A program made the translations under genes and the position numbers. Source: Candidatus Saccharimonadota bacterium (lineage in GTDB: Bacteria; Patescibacteriota; Saccharimonadia; Saccharimonadales; Saccharimonadaceae). Taken from it: 64,000 bases of DNA. Below, in pieces: positions 14,289-22,561 of this stretch. The notes under the pieces are model-generated. The model did not search any database. It had not been told where the DNA came from and saw only the letters and a list, made by a program, of their open reading frames with translations. Numbering within the stretch: position 1 is the first letter of the stretch; each line of letters begins with the position of its first letter. The DNA is taken from NCBI GenBank assembly GCA_009783305.1, contig WRHJ01000002.1, positions 23,097-87,096 of the forward strand. Reading direction: 5' to 3'.

Positions 14289-14965
14289 TCGCCAGATTTT
14301 GCCAATACTATCACCGACACATTTTTCGCCCCGCCTTTTTTCAATGCCATACACACCGCCTCCAGGCTTGCTCCAGTCGTGCAGACATCGTCCAACACCA
14401 AATAATTCCACCGTTCATCAACTTCTCCCACCAACATATACGCCGATTTAGCCTGCTCGCGCCTGCACTTCGCGCTCGCACCCACCTGCACCGTATTGGT
14501 AACCCTTCGCACCAATTTTGTACATTTCCACTTTCGAAGCTTAGCTAGTTTTTTAGCTATCAGCCACGTATGATCCAATCCTCGTTCCCGCACGTGTCGA
14601 GCTATCGTCGGCACCGGCACTACCGCCGTATTTTCAGGCAAATAGGGCAGTACCGCATCCATCATTTCTGCTATCGGCCAAGCCAGTGCCCTAATCGACT
14701 GATACTTTAGCCCGTCCACCAACTTACCTAAATTCTCACTCCGCCTCCCCACCACCCATGAATGCTCATATGGCAAATCGCAGGCCAAACAAGCATTTTC
14801 TATGACCGCACCACATCTTAAACACCTATTCGCATTGCCACTACTATTGTAAAATTTACAACACTCACACAGTATTCCCCCCAATTTTCCACATAACAGA
14901 CAGTAATGCGGGCAAAATAACTCACATATTGCCCTCACTGTTGTATTTTTTACACTAAAAATCAT
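14285..14965 (-). CDS. comF: ComF-family phosphoribosyltransferase
   Basis: 226 residues. The N-terminus has a four-plus-four cysteine zinc-finger set (CPHYCLLC, CECC, CLRCG, CLAC), followed by the PRTase domain with YLVLDDVCTTGASLEA as the PRPP-binding motif near the end. ComF proteins act in the cytosol in DNA uptake for natural transformation, with unknown chemistry. Start ATG 14965 is chosen because it precedes the Cys cluster closely; the frame stays open about 70 bases further. Its position inside the T4SS-like pilin cluster suggests a link between that machine and DNA import, but this is inference. Divergent from hsp20. Confidence 0.86.
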   Translation of the reverse strand: MIFSVKNTTVRAICELFCPHYCLLCGKLGGILCECCKFYNSSGNANRCLRCGAVIENACLACDLPYEHSWVVGRRSENLGKLVDGLKYQSIRALAWPIAEMMDAVLPYLPENTAVVPVPTIARHVRERGLDHTWLIAKKLAKLRKWKCTKLVRRVTNTVQVGASAKCRREQAKSAYMLVGEVDERWNYLVLDDVCTTGASLEAVCMALKKGGAKNVSVIVLAKSGD

Positions 14966-14973
14966 GGAATCCC

Positions 14974-15002
14974 TTGATTTTAGGTGAAGCGCTCCATATA
15001 AT
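14974..15002 (+). promoter_or_regulatory. hsp20 promoter TTGATT-17-TATAAT
   Basis: TTGATT at 14974-14979 and TATAAT at 14997-15002 with 17 bases between. It lies immediately beside the start codon of comF on the other strand. No CIRCE-like operator is seen, so control of hsp20 differs from groESL. Confidence 0.75.
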
Positions 15003-15039
15003 AAAGCATAATAGAGTAAGTGGAGGAAGATCAAAAGCT

Positions 15040-15543
15040 ATGGCTCGTAACAAGAACGAAGACATGCTGATGGAAGATGAACTAGCAGCCGCATTTCTCG
15101 ACGACAATGCCGAGGATGTTGCTCTTGTAGAGACAGAGGAAATCATGTCCGCTGTCGACTCCAATATGGAACCATCAGAGCAGGGGGATGATGGGTGGGA
15201 TACAGAAACCGAAGATATCCCAGGGCAACTTGCCGTCGATGTCTACGAAACCGCCGAAAAATTAATTGTCAAAGCTCGCACTGCTGGTATTTCCCGCAGC
15301 GACCTAGATGTTTCTATTTCGGATAACATCCTGACTATTTCAGGCACCCTCAACGGTGGCGAAGATGATAAGGCTACCAACTGGCACATCCAAGAATGCT
15401 ACTGGGGAGAATTCAGTCGCACAATTGCTTTGCCAGTCCAAATCAAAGAAGACGGCGTCGAAGCCGTGCTCAAAGATGGTGTTCTGACCATCTCCTTCGA
15501 GAAAGAAAAAGTCACTGATCGTAAGAAAATAACTGTTAACTAA
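15040..15543 (+). CDS. Hsp20 / alpha-crystallin small heat-shock protein
   Basis: 167 residues. A long acidic N-terminal arm (about 1-62, with DDNAEDVALVETEE) precedes a clear alpha-crystallin domain: QLAVDVYETAEKLIVKARTAGISRSDL, SISDNILTISGTL, then the ECYWGEFSRTIALPVQI and DGVLTISFEK strands. The usual IxI/V tail is reduced to KITVN. Such proteins hold unfolded proteins for refolding by GroEL-type machines. ATG 15040 follows GGAGG; an earlier in-frame start is only upstream extension. It is monocistronic, with the promoter at 14974 and terminator at 15588. It sits between T4SS pilin genes without obvious functional connection. Confidence 0.92.
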   Translation: MARNKNEDMLMEDELAAAFLDDNAEDVALVETEEIMSAVDSNMEPSEQGDDGWDTETEDIPGQLAVDVYETAEKLIVKARTAGISRSDLDVSISDNILTISGTLNGGEDDKATNWHIQECYWGEFSRTIALPVQIKEDGVEAVLKDGVLTISFEKEKVTDRKKITVN

Positions 15544-15587
15544 CCGCCTCGACCCGTTTCAAGTCCACCTTGTCGACGACAAGAAAC

Positions 15588-15616
15588 GAAATACCCCTCT
15601 CTCGGAGGGGTATTTC
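15588..15616. terminator. Terminator between hsp20 and the pilin cluster
   Basis: AAATACCCCTC pairs with GAGGGGTATTT around TCTCG, with T-rich sequence on the right and A residues on the left, so it can serve both hsp20 and the minus-strand pilin gene ending at 15634. Confidence 0.9.
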
Positions 15617-15633
15617 TTATATCTTATTTAAGT

Positions 15634-16158
15634 TTAGAATATGCTGCTCAACACAAAGTTCACAATCGCAAAGGCCAAGATCGCTACCACTAAACCAATA
15701 ATACCGTACATAATTGTATCTTTGGCTTTTTTCACCTTGCCAGAATCACCTTGAGAAGTAGAGTATTGAATACCGCCAAGAATTACCATGACCACAGCAA
15801 TAATACCAACTACGAAAATCACCGTGTTGATAATAGTCTGGATAATCGAGTTCAGGTTAGCAGTCTCGCAACCATCCGGGTTTGATGCCAATGACGCCGC
15901 CTTAGTACAATCTGCCGATGTTTTACCCCACATATCATATGACGTAGCACTGATTTTTATCTTCGACGCGCCACATTTCCTAGGAAAACGAGCATCTGGC
16001 GGAGTCTCGCCGTCAGAGCTATTGCCAATATAAACGCCCGCATAATCACCGGTCTGGGCACCTGTAACACAGGCCGCCGCAAACGCTGGCATCGCGACAA
16101 ATACTGCCATCCCTAACGCCAACACCCCTCCTCTTACAATATTCTTTATCTTACTCAT
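15634..16158 (-). CDS. T4SS pilin with long extracellular segment
   Basis: 174 residues, the longest pilin of the cluster. A signal peptide ends at AFAAA (about residue 29). A Cys-containing outer segment of about 70 residues (CVTGAQTGDYAGVYIGN ... DGCETANL) follows, then the paired helices with GGIQYSTSQGDSGKVKKAKD between them. The last 70 residues are almost the same as those of the pilin at 16200, so the two arose by recent duplication and differ in the exposed part. ATG follows ACGGAG. The outer Cys residues may form a disulfide. It is the last gene of the minus-strand pilin run. Confidence 0.87.
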   Translation of the reverse strand: MSKIKNIVRGGVLALGMAVFVAMPAFAAACVTGAQTGDYAGVYIGNSSDGETPPDARFPRKCGASKIKISATSYDMWGKTSADCTKAASLASNPDGCETANLNSIIQTIINTVIFVVGIIAVVMVILGGIQYSTSQGDSGKVKKAKDTIMYGIIGLVVAILAFAIVNFVLSSIF

Positions 16159-16199
16159 CTTTTAGTTTCTCCGTTCTTATTATTACTTTTTAATCTTTC

Positions 16200-16607
16200 C
16201 TAAAACACACTGCTTAACACAAAATTCACAATCGTGAAAGCCAACAGTGCTACAATTAAACCAATAATACCGTACATAATAGTATCTTTTGCCTTCTTCA
16301 CCTTGCCAGAATCACCCTGAGAGGTCGAGTACTGAATTCCACCCAGAATAATCATGACCACAGCAATAATACCGACTACGAAAATCACCGTGTTGATAAT
16401 AGCTTGAATCACATTCATTAAATCCACGCTGCCACCATCTGGATCAACTGCATCCGCACCCGCCGCCGCACATCCTGCCGACGATGAAGCCGTCGAGCCA
16501 TCCGGGCACGTCACATCAGCCCAAGCTGGCAGAGCCACACCCGCCACGCCGACTACCATCAACACAGTCCCCATCACAATTTTTAATTTATTACTTAGTT
16601 TGGTCAT
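16200..16607 (-). CDS. T4SS pilin
   Basis: 135 residues from ATG 16607, preceded by CGGAG. A signal peptide ends near PAWAD. A short outer segment with two cysteines (CPDGSTASSSAGC) follows, then the helices NTVIFVVGIIAVVMIILGG and MYGIIGLIVALLAFTIVNFV around the QGDSGKVKKAKD loop. The second half is nearly identical to the 15634 pilin. A possible extended -10 (TG-G-TATGAT) lies in the 54-base gap upstream, so the last two pilins may have their own promoter as well as read-through. Confidence 0.87.
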   Translation of the reverse strand: MTKLSNKLKIVMGTVLMVVGVAGVALPAWADVTCPDGSTASSSAGCAAAGADAVDPDGGSVDLMNVIQAIINTVIFVVGIIAVVMIILGGIQYSTSQGDSGKVKKAKDTIMYGIIGLIVALLAFTIVNFVLSSVF

Positions 16608-16661
16608 TATATTATCTCCGTTTTTCTTAATTCCTATCATACCATGATGCTTACAGTTGCG

Positions 16662-16976
16662 CTACCGCATTATCGCGTCCAACGCAAAACTTACAATCGC
16701 AAAGGCCAAGATCGCTACCACCAAACCGATGATACCGTACATAATCGTGTCCTTTGCCTTCTTTACCTTGCCCGAGTCTCCCTGCGACATAGCGTAGTTG
16801 ACGCCTCCCACAATAATCATAATCGCTGCAATAATACCAACTAGAAAAATCACAGTTATCACAATTGGCGCTATCACATCTTCCACGGATGACACGCCCC
16901 CACCTCCAGTCGCATCATTTATGCTATCTTCCACCGAACCGGATACATCTCCCAATATCATCAATATTTTACTCAT
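16662..16976 (-). CDS. T4SS pilin, signal-peptide-poor form
   Basis: 104 residues. The start ATG overlaps the stop of the upstream pilin (ATGA), so translation is coupled. It lacks a standard cleavable signal; the N-terminus (SKILMILGDVSGSVEDSIND) is only weakly hydrophobic and is followed by a Gly-rich linker. The two-helix core and the loop GGVNYAMSQGDSGKVKKAKD are intact. It may insert by its helices alone or be processed differently from its neighbours. Confidence 0.85.
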   Translation of the reverse strand: MSKILMILGDVSGSVEDSINDATGGGGVSSVEDVIAPIVITVIFLVGIIAAIMIIVGGVNYAMSQGDSGKVKKAKDTIMYGIIGLVVAILAFAIVSFALDAIMR

Positions 16977-17359
16977 TGAATTCCTCCCAAAACAAACGCC
17001 GTAATCGCAAATGCCAACAAAGTCACAATCAGCCCGATTATCGCGTACATAATTGTGTCCTTTGCCTTCTTCACCTTGCCAGGATCACCTTGAGAAATTG
17101 AATACCTCACACCACCAAATATAATCACCCCTGCCGCAATAATCCCCGCAATCGAAAACACCGCCATCACCGCACCCGGAACCTTATCAAATACTGTTTG
17201 CCCACCGCCACCTCCACATCCAGCCGCTATATATGCATCAGCATCAGCAATTGGGTCCAATTGACTGCAAATCGGATCTTCCCACGCCATTACCGATACG
17301 GGCCACAGCACCGAAATCCCCATCACCAAAACCAATAACATCATCAGAACTTTTTTCAT
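16973..17359 (-). CDS. T4SS pilin
   Basis: 128 residues from ATG 17359, with GGAGGTG eight bases upstream inside the end of the previous gene; the ATG overlaps that gene's stop. A signal peptide ends at VMAWED, then comes a short outer segment with Cys and five Gly. The helices flank GGVRYSISQGDPGKVKKAKD. It is part of the coupled run 18643 to 16662. Confidence 0.86.
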   Translation of the reverse strand: MKKVLMMLLVLVMGISVLWPVSVMAWEDPICSQLDPIADADAYIAAGCGGGGGQTVFDKVPGAVMAVFSIAGIIAAGVIIFGGVRYSISQGDPGKVKKAKDTIMYAIIGLIVTLLAFAITAFVLGGIQ

Positions 17360-17799
17360 CTCGCTGGCACCTCCCATTTCTCACCACTATCGCCATCATC
17401 TGCATCATCTGCATCCTCACTAGTACCGCCCGATCCTCCGCCGCCAGTAGGCGACCTCGTATCATCAAACGCTCCTGTCACAAACATCACGATCGCCGCT
17501 GCCGCTGTCGCAATAATCAAACCAATTATTGTATACGTAATCGTTTGCTGCGCCTTCTTCGTCCTCTCCGGCTCGCCCTCACTCGTCATATACTGAATTC
17601 CCGCCACGACAATTATTATCGCCGCCACCACGCCAATCGCAAAATACGCCCAACCTAACACTGCCGACACTATGCCTGCGCCCGTCATATCGCACGGGTC
17701 AATCATAATTCCAGAACCCGGAGGATCCTCATATGGCGCGCACGGCAAATTAGGACTACTAATCCCAGCCGCCATCGCCTTCAAAATCATACCTATCAT
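17356..17799 (-). CDS. T4SS pilin-like protein with acidic cytoplasmic tail
   Basis: 147 residues. The core helices and loop (AGIQYMTSEGEPERTKKAQQT) are those of the pilin family. The N-terminus has no normal signal peptide: it begins with a short hydrophobic stretch and a Pro/Cys-rich segment (PCAPYEDPPGSGIMIDPCD). The C-terminus continues for about 35 residues after the second helix into a Gly/Ser/Asp-rich acidic tail (TSEDADDADDGDSGEKW) that no neighbour has. That tail may contact another machine component. Coupled by ATGA overlaps on both sides. Confidence 0.82.
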   Translation of the reverse strand: MIGMILKAMAAGISSPNLPCAPYEDPPGSGIMIDPCDMTGAGIVSAVLGWAYFAIGVVAAIIIVVAGIQYMTSEGEPERTKKAQQTITYTIIGLIIATAAAAIVMFVTGAFDDTRSPTGGGGSGGTSEDADDADDGDSGEKWEVPAR

Positions 17800-18245
17800 A
17801 TTCCCATCGCCTCCGTTATCACGCCGACAATCGTGCTAACTATTAACGACGCCAAAATACATATAATCAGCCCAACCACCGCCGATATCACCGTCCGCTT
17901 ACCCTTCGCAATCCGTCCCGGATCACCTCTCGCCAACACATATAAGTATCCGCCATACACAATGAATCCAAGCGCCAAATATCCTACCAAATTAAACAGT
18001 ATATTTAGTATATTCAAGACTATTGCCCACACAAACCCAGCCACCTCTCCATCCCCTTGTGGCGTCTTTATCACGCACTTGTCACCCTGAGCTTTTACCA
18101 AATTGTAATACCATGGCCGAAACGTCAAAAATGACGTTTGGCAATCATCATCCGTCAATGCCGATGCCGGCGTTGGCGACAGTAGCCCAACCCCCAAACC
18201 AACCGTTATGACAACCATTATTATCATTAGTAGATGTTTTATCAT
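17796..18245 (-). CDS. T4SS pilin-like membrane protein
   Basis: 149 residues from ATG 18245, whose start overlaps the stop of the previous gene. A signal peptide ends around ASALTDD. A Cys-bearing outer stretch (CQTSFLTFRPWYYNLV) and an additional hydrophobic segment come before the loop GGYLYVLARGDPGRIAKGKR, so this copy may have three helices. It is more divergent than the 15634-16973 copies, and could be a minor or assembly subunit rather than the main pilin. Confidence 0.8.
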   Translation of the reverse strand: MIKHLLMIIMVVITVGLGVGLLSPTPASALTDDDCQTSFLTFRPWYYNLVKAQGDKCVIKTPQGDGEVAGFVWAIVLNILNILFNLVGYLALGFIVYGGYLYVLARGDPGRIAKGKRTVISAVVGLIICILASLIVSTIVGVITEAMGI

Positions 18246-18643
18246 GCCTGTATTGTAAACCCTGGTATCAACCAATTCAAGATTAGCCATATCAAAGCCC
18301 AAACAATCAAGCCAATCACTATATTAAATATTCGACTCTTTGCCTTTACGATCTGCTCCTCTTTATCACGTGCCGTCATCCACTGAATACCACTTATCAC
18401 TATACCAACCAAGGCTAAAATACCTATACCCATAGTCATAATGTTCAATATCAATTCCAATATCCTCCAGACTCCGTTCTCACCGCACCAGTCCGATGGC
18501 AAAATCCCCACACACTCATCCGCCGCAGAAACTGGCGAAGTCAACACAACAGATACGACAGCAGCCATAACCACTACGCAACCCAAAAACCTCAGCCATC
18601 TATTCTTTGTCTGAGACTTAAGATTCTGCTTAAAATCACTCAT
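18242..18643 (-). CDS. T4SS pilin-like protein, first of the coupled minus-strand run
   Basis: 133 residues from ATG 18643. A TGTTATAAT element ends about ten bases upstream and no Shine-Dalgarno is seen, giving a very short leader. A basic N-terminus is followed by a signal segment ending SPVSAAD. There is an outer Cys pair (CVGILPSDWC), then helices around SGIQWMTARDKEEQIVKAKS. The loop lacks the usual GD pair, so it is the most divergent of the set. It starts the operon of five overlapping pilin genes. Confidence 0.8.
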   Translation of the reverse strand: MSDFKQNLKSQTKNRWLRFLGCVVVMAAVVSVVLTSPVSAADECVGILPSDWCGENGVWRILELILNIMTMGIGILALVGIVISGIQWMTARDKEEQIVKAKSRIFNIVIGLIVWALIWLILNWLIPGFTIQA

Positions 18644-18737
18644 ATCTATCCAAATTATAACACAACTAAAAAGCCCAACAAAAACACTATAAAATCTCTT
18701 GACTAAAGTGCTTATGTGTGCTATAATTAGCCAAGCC
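18644..18737. promoter_or_regulatory. Divergent promoters between pilin operon and VirB6-like gene
   Basis: Plus strand: TTGACT at 18699-18704 and TATAAT at 18722-18727, spacer 17, with TGTG-C before the -10. ATG 18738 is ten bases after the -10. Minus strand: TGTTATAAT close to ATG 18643. The shared 94-base spacer suggests that the pilin and VirB6 arms of the locus are expressed together. Confidence 0.82.
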
Positions 18738-21700
18738 ATGAAAAAGAGGCTTATTTATTTTCTGTGCTCCATATTTGCCGTGCTCGGCCTCCTTTTTGCT
18801 ACACAAGATGTCTTTGCTGACCCCCCCACAACTAACCCAGATACCTCAGTTATCATTCCGGTTGACCCAGGCGATCCTAATGATGACATCACTGACGACC
18901 CCGAAACCGACGAGGAAGTCACCACTGACGCCACCTGCTATGACCAAGTCGGCGGCATTGGCTGGCTCATCTGTCCGGTCACCGGCACTCTAGCCAAAGC
19001 CATTGACTCGGTCTACGGGATTATTGAAAGTCTTCTCAAAGTCAATCCCATCTCTACCGATCAAGACTCTCCCATCTATCTAGTCTGGGAGTACATCCGC
19101 AACATCACAAACGTTATCTTCATTATCTTCCTCCTGGTAGTCATTTACTCTCAAGTGACTGGTTTTGGCATCACCAACTATGGCATCAAGAAAGTCTTGC
19201 CGCGCATCATTATCGCCGCCATCCTCGTCAATCTCAGCTACATCATCTGCGCCTTAGCCGTCGACGTTAGCAATATCCTCGGTAGCGGACTTGGCGCCGT
19301 CTTTACCAATATCTACGAAATTGCCACCGCCGGCGAAACTGTCAGTTATTCCGTCGGTGAAATTGCCGGCACCATACTTGGCACTGTCGCCGTTGGCGCT
19401 GGCGCCACTATAGCTGGTCTCGCCATCGTCGGCGGAATAGGCGCCGCCCTCTGGATGCTTGTCCCTGTCATCTTCGCCGGCATCGTCGCCGTCATCACTG
19501 CACTCATCGTCTTGGCTGCCCGCCAAGCTCTTATCATTATCCTCATCATGATTGCCCCTCTTGCCTTCGTTGCCTACCTTCTCCCCAACACCGAAAAATG
19601 GTTCAAAAAATGGAAAGATATCCTCCTGCAAATGCTCATTTTCTACCCCATGTTCGCCGTTCTATTTTCCGCCTCTCAGCTTGCCAGCTGGGTCATCATC
19701 AGTAGTGCCACCAACGTTTTCGGCATTATTCTCGGCGTCGCCGTTCAAGTCCTCCCCCTTTTCTTCACCTTCTCGCTCATGAAGATGAGCAATACCATCC
19801 TCGGCAACATCAGCACCGGCATCCAAAAATTCACCTCTCCTGCTCAAAAGGGAATTGGTACCTGGGCAGACTCGCGCCGTTCCACCTCAAAGGCCAGGCA
19901 TATTGCCGCCAATCGCACTCCATCTGCTCGTCTCAGCAATTACTTAGCCTACCGCAAAACCCTCCGCGAAACTGATACTAGTGATGCGGAAAAGATCATA
20001 GAAGGTCGCGCCACCATCCGTGCTCAACGCAAAATTTCCGGTGGCTTCGATGCCAACGACCCAACTAAGGTTCTCCGCGCCAACCGCTACACTCGCCGTG
20101 CCAAGACTGCCAGCACCACCTCTAGCCTTGCCGACACTGCTAAAAGCGATACTTCTAACCTTCTTGGTGCTTACGGCTCTTCCTACGGAGGCGCTCACAC
20201 TGCAAATCTCGCCAACTCTCGCCGCCTGCCACTTCGCGCTTTCGATAAGCATCTATCAAACGTCGACCAACGCCTCGCCGACGCCGGCGCCGAAGCCTAC
20301 CTGCATGCCAACCGTACCGCCTTCACTGCCGAAAGCAACGAAGAGGCCGACTGGAGTTACCTATTCAAAACTTACGCTGATGCCGCCAATGGCGGATATG
20401 GCACTTATAATTACAGGCGCTGGCTCAATGCTTCCGCCGGCGAACTTGGTCCTGCCGGCATCAGTAGCGTACTCGGCCAAATCATCGCCAAAGCCGACGC
20501 TGCCGAGCAACGCCGCCGCAAATACGACCGCATCCTGCTTAACAAATATGGCCACGACAAACGCACTTTCCGCAACATGGTCGTCGGTTATTATGTCGAT
20601 GATGATGGTTTCGCCACCGATAAAGACGGTGAGCATGTCATGTTCTATGATCCGATCTTACGCAAAAATCGCAAGGAGCTCGTTCCTGGCGAGCTACTCC
20701 TCAAGGACCCCTCAAAACTCGTCCGCTACGACGTCATCGACGAAGATGGCAAACCTTACTACGACTGGAAAGATCAAAAAGGCAATTTCCTCATGCGCGT
20801 CTACCGCGAAGACGTCCCTTACATGAAAGAAGCCTTTAGTAGTGACGATATCCCCATCAACGATCCTATCAACAGTCTCTACGCCATTCTTGCCGGCATT
20901 TATCCCGACGACCCAGCAAACGAAGGCATTGGGCTCGCTAACTTCAGCACTACGCTCGGCCGTGCTCTTCAAGCTGCCAACTACAAGGAAAAGACCGCTG
21001 GTATGGGCGCTCAAGCTATCGCCAGTATTTCAAGGCGCCAAATCAAGAACCACGCCCAACTCGGCATCGAATTTCTCGACAACATAAAGAAAACCGGTAA
21101 AGCCAGTAACTTTAATACTCAAGATGCTATTCACATCAAACAATTTGCCGCCTACCTTGACCCGGACAACTGGCCGATTCTCTTCCCGGAAGAGGGCATC
21201 ATGAGCTATGTCAATGTTAACGGCGAACCTCTCGAGGGCTTGGATGAGGACGGCAATAAAGTCAAAGCCAACATCGCTACCTACGAAGAAAAGATGCGAC
21301 AAGTCAAATCAAAATATCTTTTCCCGGTCGTCAAAAAATTCGCCACCTTCCTTGCTCGTGTCACATCTAATACAGTCGACAATCAAAAGCCTGGCGCCGG
21401 CGACGAGCTGGCTAAATTAAAGGATCTCCTCGATGAACATTGGAGCGGCGCAGAAGCTGTTAGGGAAGGGTTCACCGATGCCTACGCCCAAGATTCCAAC
21501 TTTATAGAAACCTCACGCGCCGTCCGCCAACGCCTCCAAACTCTTCCGGACATAATTCCCACCCATGAATCTGACATTCGTCTCATCATAGACGAGCTCT
21601 TCAATGCAGGTAACGATATCGATTCCATCGCTTCCACTATCCGCTACCACTTCGGAGATCACCCGCGCCTTGGTGCAGCTCTCGAAGAATTCGATCAATT

Positions 21701-21782
21701 CATGCAAGATAACCCCTACATCGAAGAAGAGCAGCTCCTCGAAGCCGTCCTGGACATCATCCAGCCATACCTCAGCGACTAG
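18738..21782 (+). CDS. VirB6/TrbL-like T4SS channel protein with large soluble C-terminus
   Basis: 1014 residues. A signal segment (1-22, ending VFADP), an acidic Pro/Asp/Thr-rich stretch, then five to seven membrane helices (about 110-360) that follow the VirB6/TrbL pattern: YIRNITNVIFIIFLLVVIYS, then the polar 'GFGITNYGIKKVLPR' turn and a long glycine-rich pair. From about residue 370 to the end it is hydrophilic. The part from about 560 to the end is repeated as a separate protein at 22562. VirB6-type proteins form the inner-membrane channel of type IV secretion. Start ATG 18738 follows a strong promoter closely. The soluble half could be a cytoplasmic platform for VirB4 or a substrate-binding region. 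Confidence 0.86.
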   Translation: MKKRLIYFLCSIFAVLGLLFATQDVFADPPTTNPDTSVIIPVDPGDPNDDITDDPETDEEVTTDATCYDQVGGIGWLICPVTGTLAKAIDSVYGIIESLLKVNPISTDQDSPIYLVWEYIRNITNVIFIIFLLVVIYSQVTGFGITNYGIKKVLPRIIIAAILVNLSYIICALAVDVSNILGSGLGAVFTNIYEIATAGETVSYSVGEIAGTILGTVAVGAGATIAGLAIVGGIGAALWMLVPVIFAGIVAVITALIVLAARQALIIILIMIAPLAFVAYLLPNTEKWFKKWKDILLQMLIFYPMFAVLFSASQLASWVIISSATNVFGIILGVAVQVLPLFFTFSLMKMSNTILGNISTGIQKFTSPAQKGIGTWADSRRSTSKARHIAANRTPSARLSNYLAYRKTLRETDTSDAEKIIEGRATIRAQRKISGGFDANDPTKVLRANRYTRRAKTASTTSSLADTAKSDTSNLLGAYGSSYGGAHTANLANSRRLPLRAFDKHLSNVDQRLADAGAEAYLHANRTAFTAESNEEADWSYLFKTYADAANGGYGTYNYRRWLNASAGELGPAGISSVLGQIIAKADAAEQRRRKYDRILLNKYGHDKRTFRNMVVGYYVDDDGFATDKDGEHVMFYDPILRKNRKELVPGELLLKDPSKLVRYDVIDEDGKPYYDWKDQKGNFLMRVYREDVPYMKEAFSSDDIPINDPINSLYAILAGIYPDDPANEGIGLANFSTTLGRALQAANYKEKTAGMGAQAIASISRRQIKNHAQLGIEFLDNIKKTGKASNFNTQDAIHIKQFAAYLDPDNWPILFPEEGIMSYVNVNGEPLEGLDEDGNKVKANIATYEEKMRQVKSKYLFPVVKKFATFLARVTSNTVDNQKPGAGDELAKLKDLLDEHWSGAEAVREGFTDAYAQDSNFIETSRAVRQRLQTLPDIIPTHESDIRLIIDELFNAGNDIDSIASTIRYHFGDHPRLGAALEEFDQFMQDNPYIEEEQLLEAVLDIIQPYLSD

Positions 21783-21859
21783 CAAGCTCCAGTATTGTTT
21801 TTCGTGCCAAAACGTGATATAATATACATATCCTCATAGGCATCTTACCATGAAAGAAG

Positions 21860-22390
21860 GTGAAAGCATTGTTGATCACGCCCACGATCACATTAGTCCT
21901 CATCGCCCTGGTCTCCATAGCAATCGTCTATATCGCAGCAGACCAAGTAACTAAATACTGCAAAAATCGGGAACGTCCCATCATGGCCGATTCAACCACA
22001 GATTTCGTCGTCCCCCTCTGCTGTTTAGCCCACATCGTCGCCTGCGCTTTCTTGGCATTTTGGACTTCCTACGGGCTGGTTTTCATCATTATCGTAATGG
22101 TCGTCTCAGTACTAGCCATTGCTATAGTAGCCCAACTCAAACAGCAGGACAAAGCAAAGGCTGCAAGTAAAGCTCGGACAGAACAAGAGAGGCACCAAAA
22201 ACAATGGGATCTAGACCATTGCAAGCACCTCAACGTCAAAAACTGTGTCTGTTTATCCTGCGGGAGCAGAGTACATCGTCCTAGAATATACCTCGGCAAA
22301 AGTGGATCATATCGCGAATGGAAGTGCCAAACCTGCGGGACAACCGGACGAGACAAAGAAGATGACGACAATTTCCTCCCCCTCAGATAG
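21860..22390 (+). CDS. Two-helix membrane protein with C-terminal zinc ribbon
   Basis: 176 residues if it starts at GTG 21860. A TTG at 21869, better spaced from AAGGTG, is an alternative, so the start is uncertain; an ATG at 21850 is in another frame and gives only a 34-residue peptide. A first membrane helix (about 4-26) and a second pair-like hydrophobic region (about 48-92) are followed by a charged coiled stretch (KQQDKAKAASKARTEQERHQ). The end has four Cys in two pairs (CVCLSCG and CQTCG), probably a zinc ribbon. It lies between the VirB6-like gene and the duplicate of its C-terminal part, with its own extended -10 at 21815-21823 and terminator at 22407. Function unknown. Confidence 0.66.
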   Translation: MKALLITPTITLVLIALVSIAIVYIAADQVTKYCKNRERPIMADSTTDFVVPLCCLAHIVACAFLAFWTSYGLVFIIIVMVVSVLAIAIVAQLKQQDKAKAASKARTEQERHQKQWDLDHCKHLNVKNCVCLSCGSRVHRPRIYLGKSGSYREWKCQTCGTTGRDKEDDDNFLPLR

Positions 22391-22406
22391 CTACGCGTCT
22401 ATCTCA

Positions 22407-22430
22407 AGCCCTCCATACAGGAGGGTTTTT
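22407..22430 (+). terminator. Terminator after the zinc-ribbon membrane gene
   Basis: CCCTCC pairs with GGAGGG around a short ATACA loop, followed by TTTTT. Confidence 0.9.
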
Positions 22431-22456
22431 CTTTTTACGAGTCTTCATCAAAATGA

Positions 22457-22521
22457 TTGACCTTTTACGCTAAATATGATAGAATAATAAAAGGAGGTCC
22501 TCTTGCAATCGCAAGGGGACC
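22457..22521 (+). promoter_or_regulatory. Promoter and 5' leader hairpin of the VirB6-domain paralogue gene
   Basis: TTGACC (22457-22462) and TAGAAT (22480-22485), spacer 17, with TG-A before the -10. The leader opens with a hairpin at 22496-22521 (GGTCC and CTTGC pair with GCAAG and GGACC around AATC). The remaining 40 bases end in AAAAGGAG just before ATG 22562. The hairpin may protect or regulate the message. Confidence 0.72.
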
Positions 22522-22561
22522 ATCTTGCTATTTAAAATTCTTGTGAAAAGGAGCACCAACC

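Noticed and set aside
20020-20826. 268-codon plus-strand frame inside the VirB6-like gene
   Set aside because: Low-complexity Pro/Ser/Ala/Thr shadow frame of the clear coding sequence.
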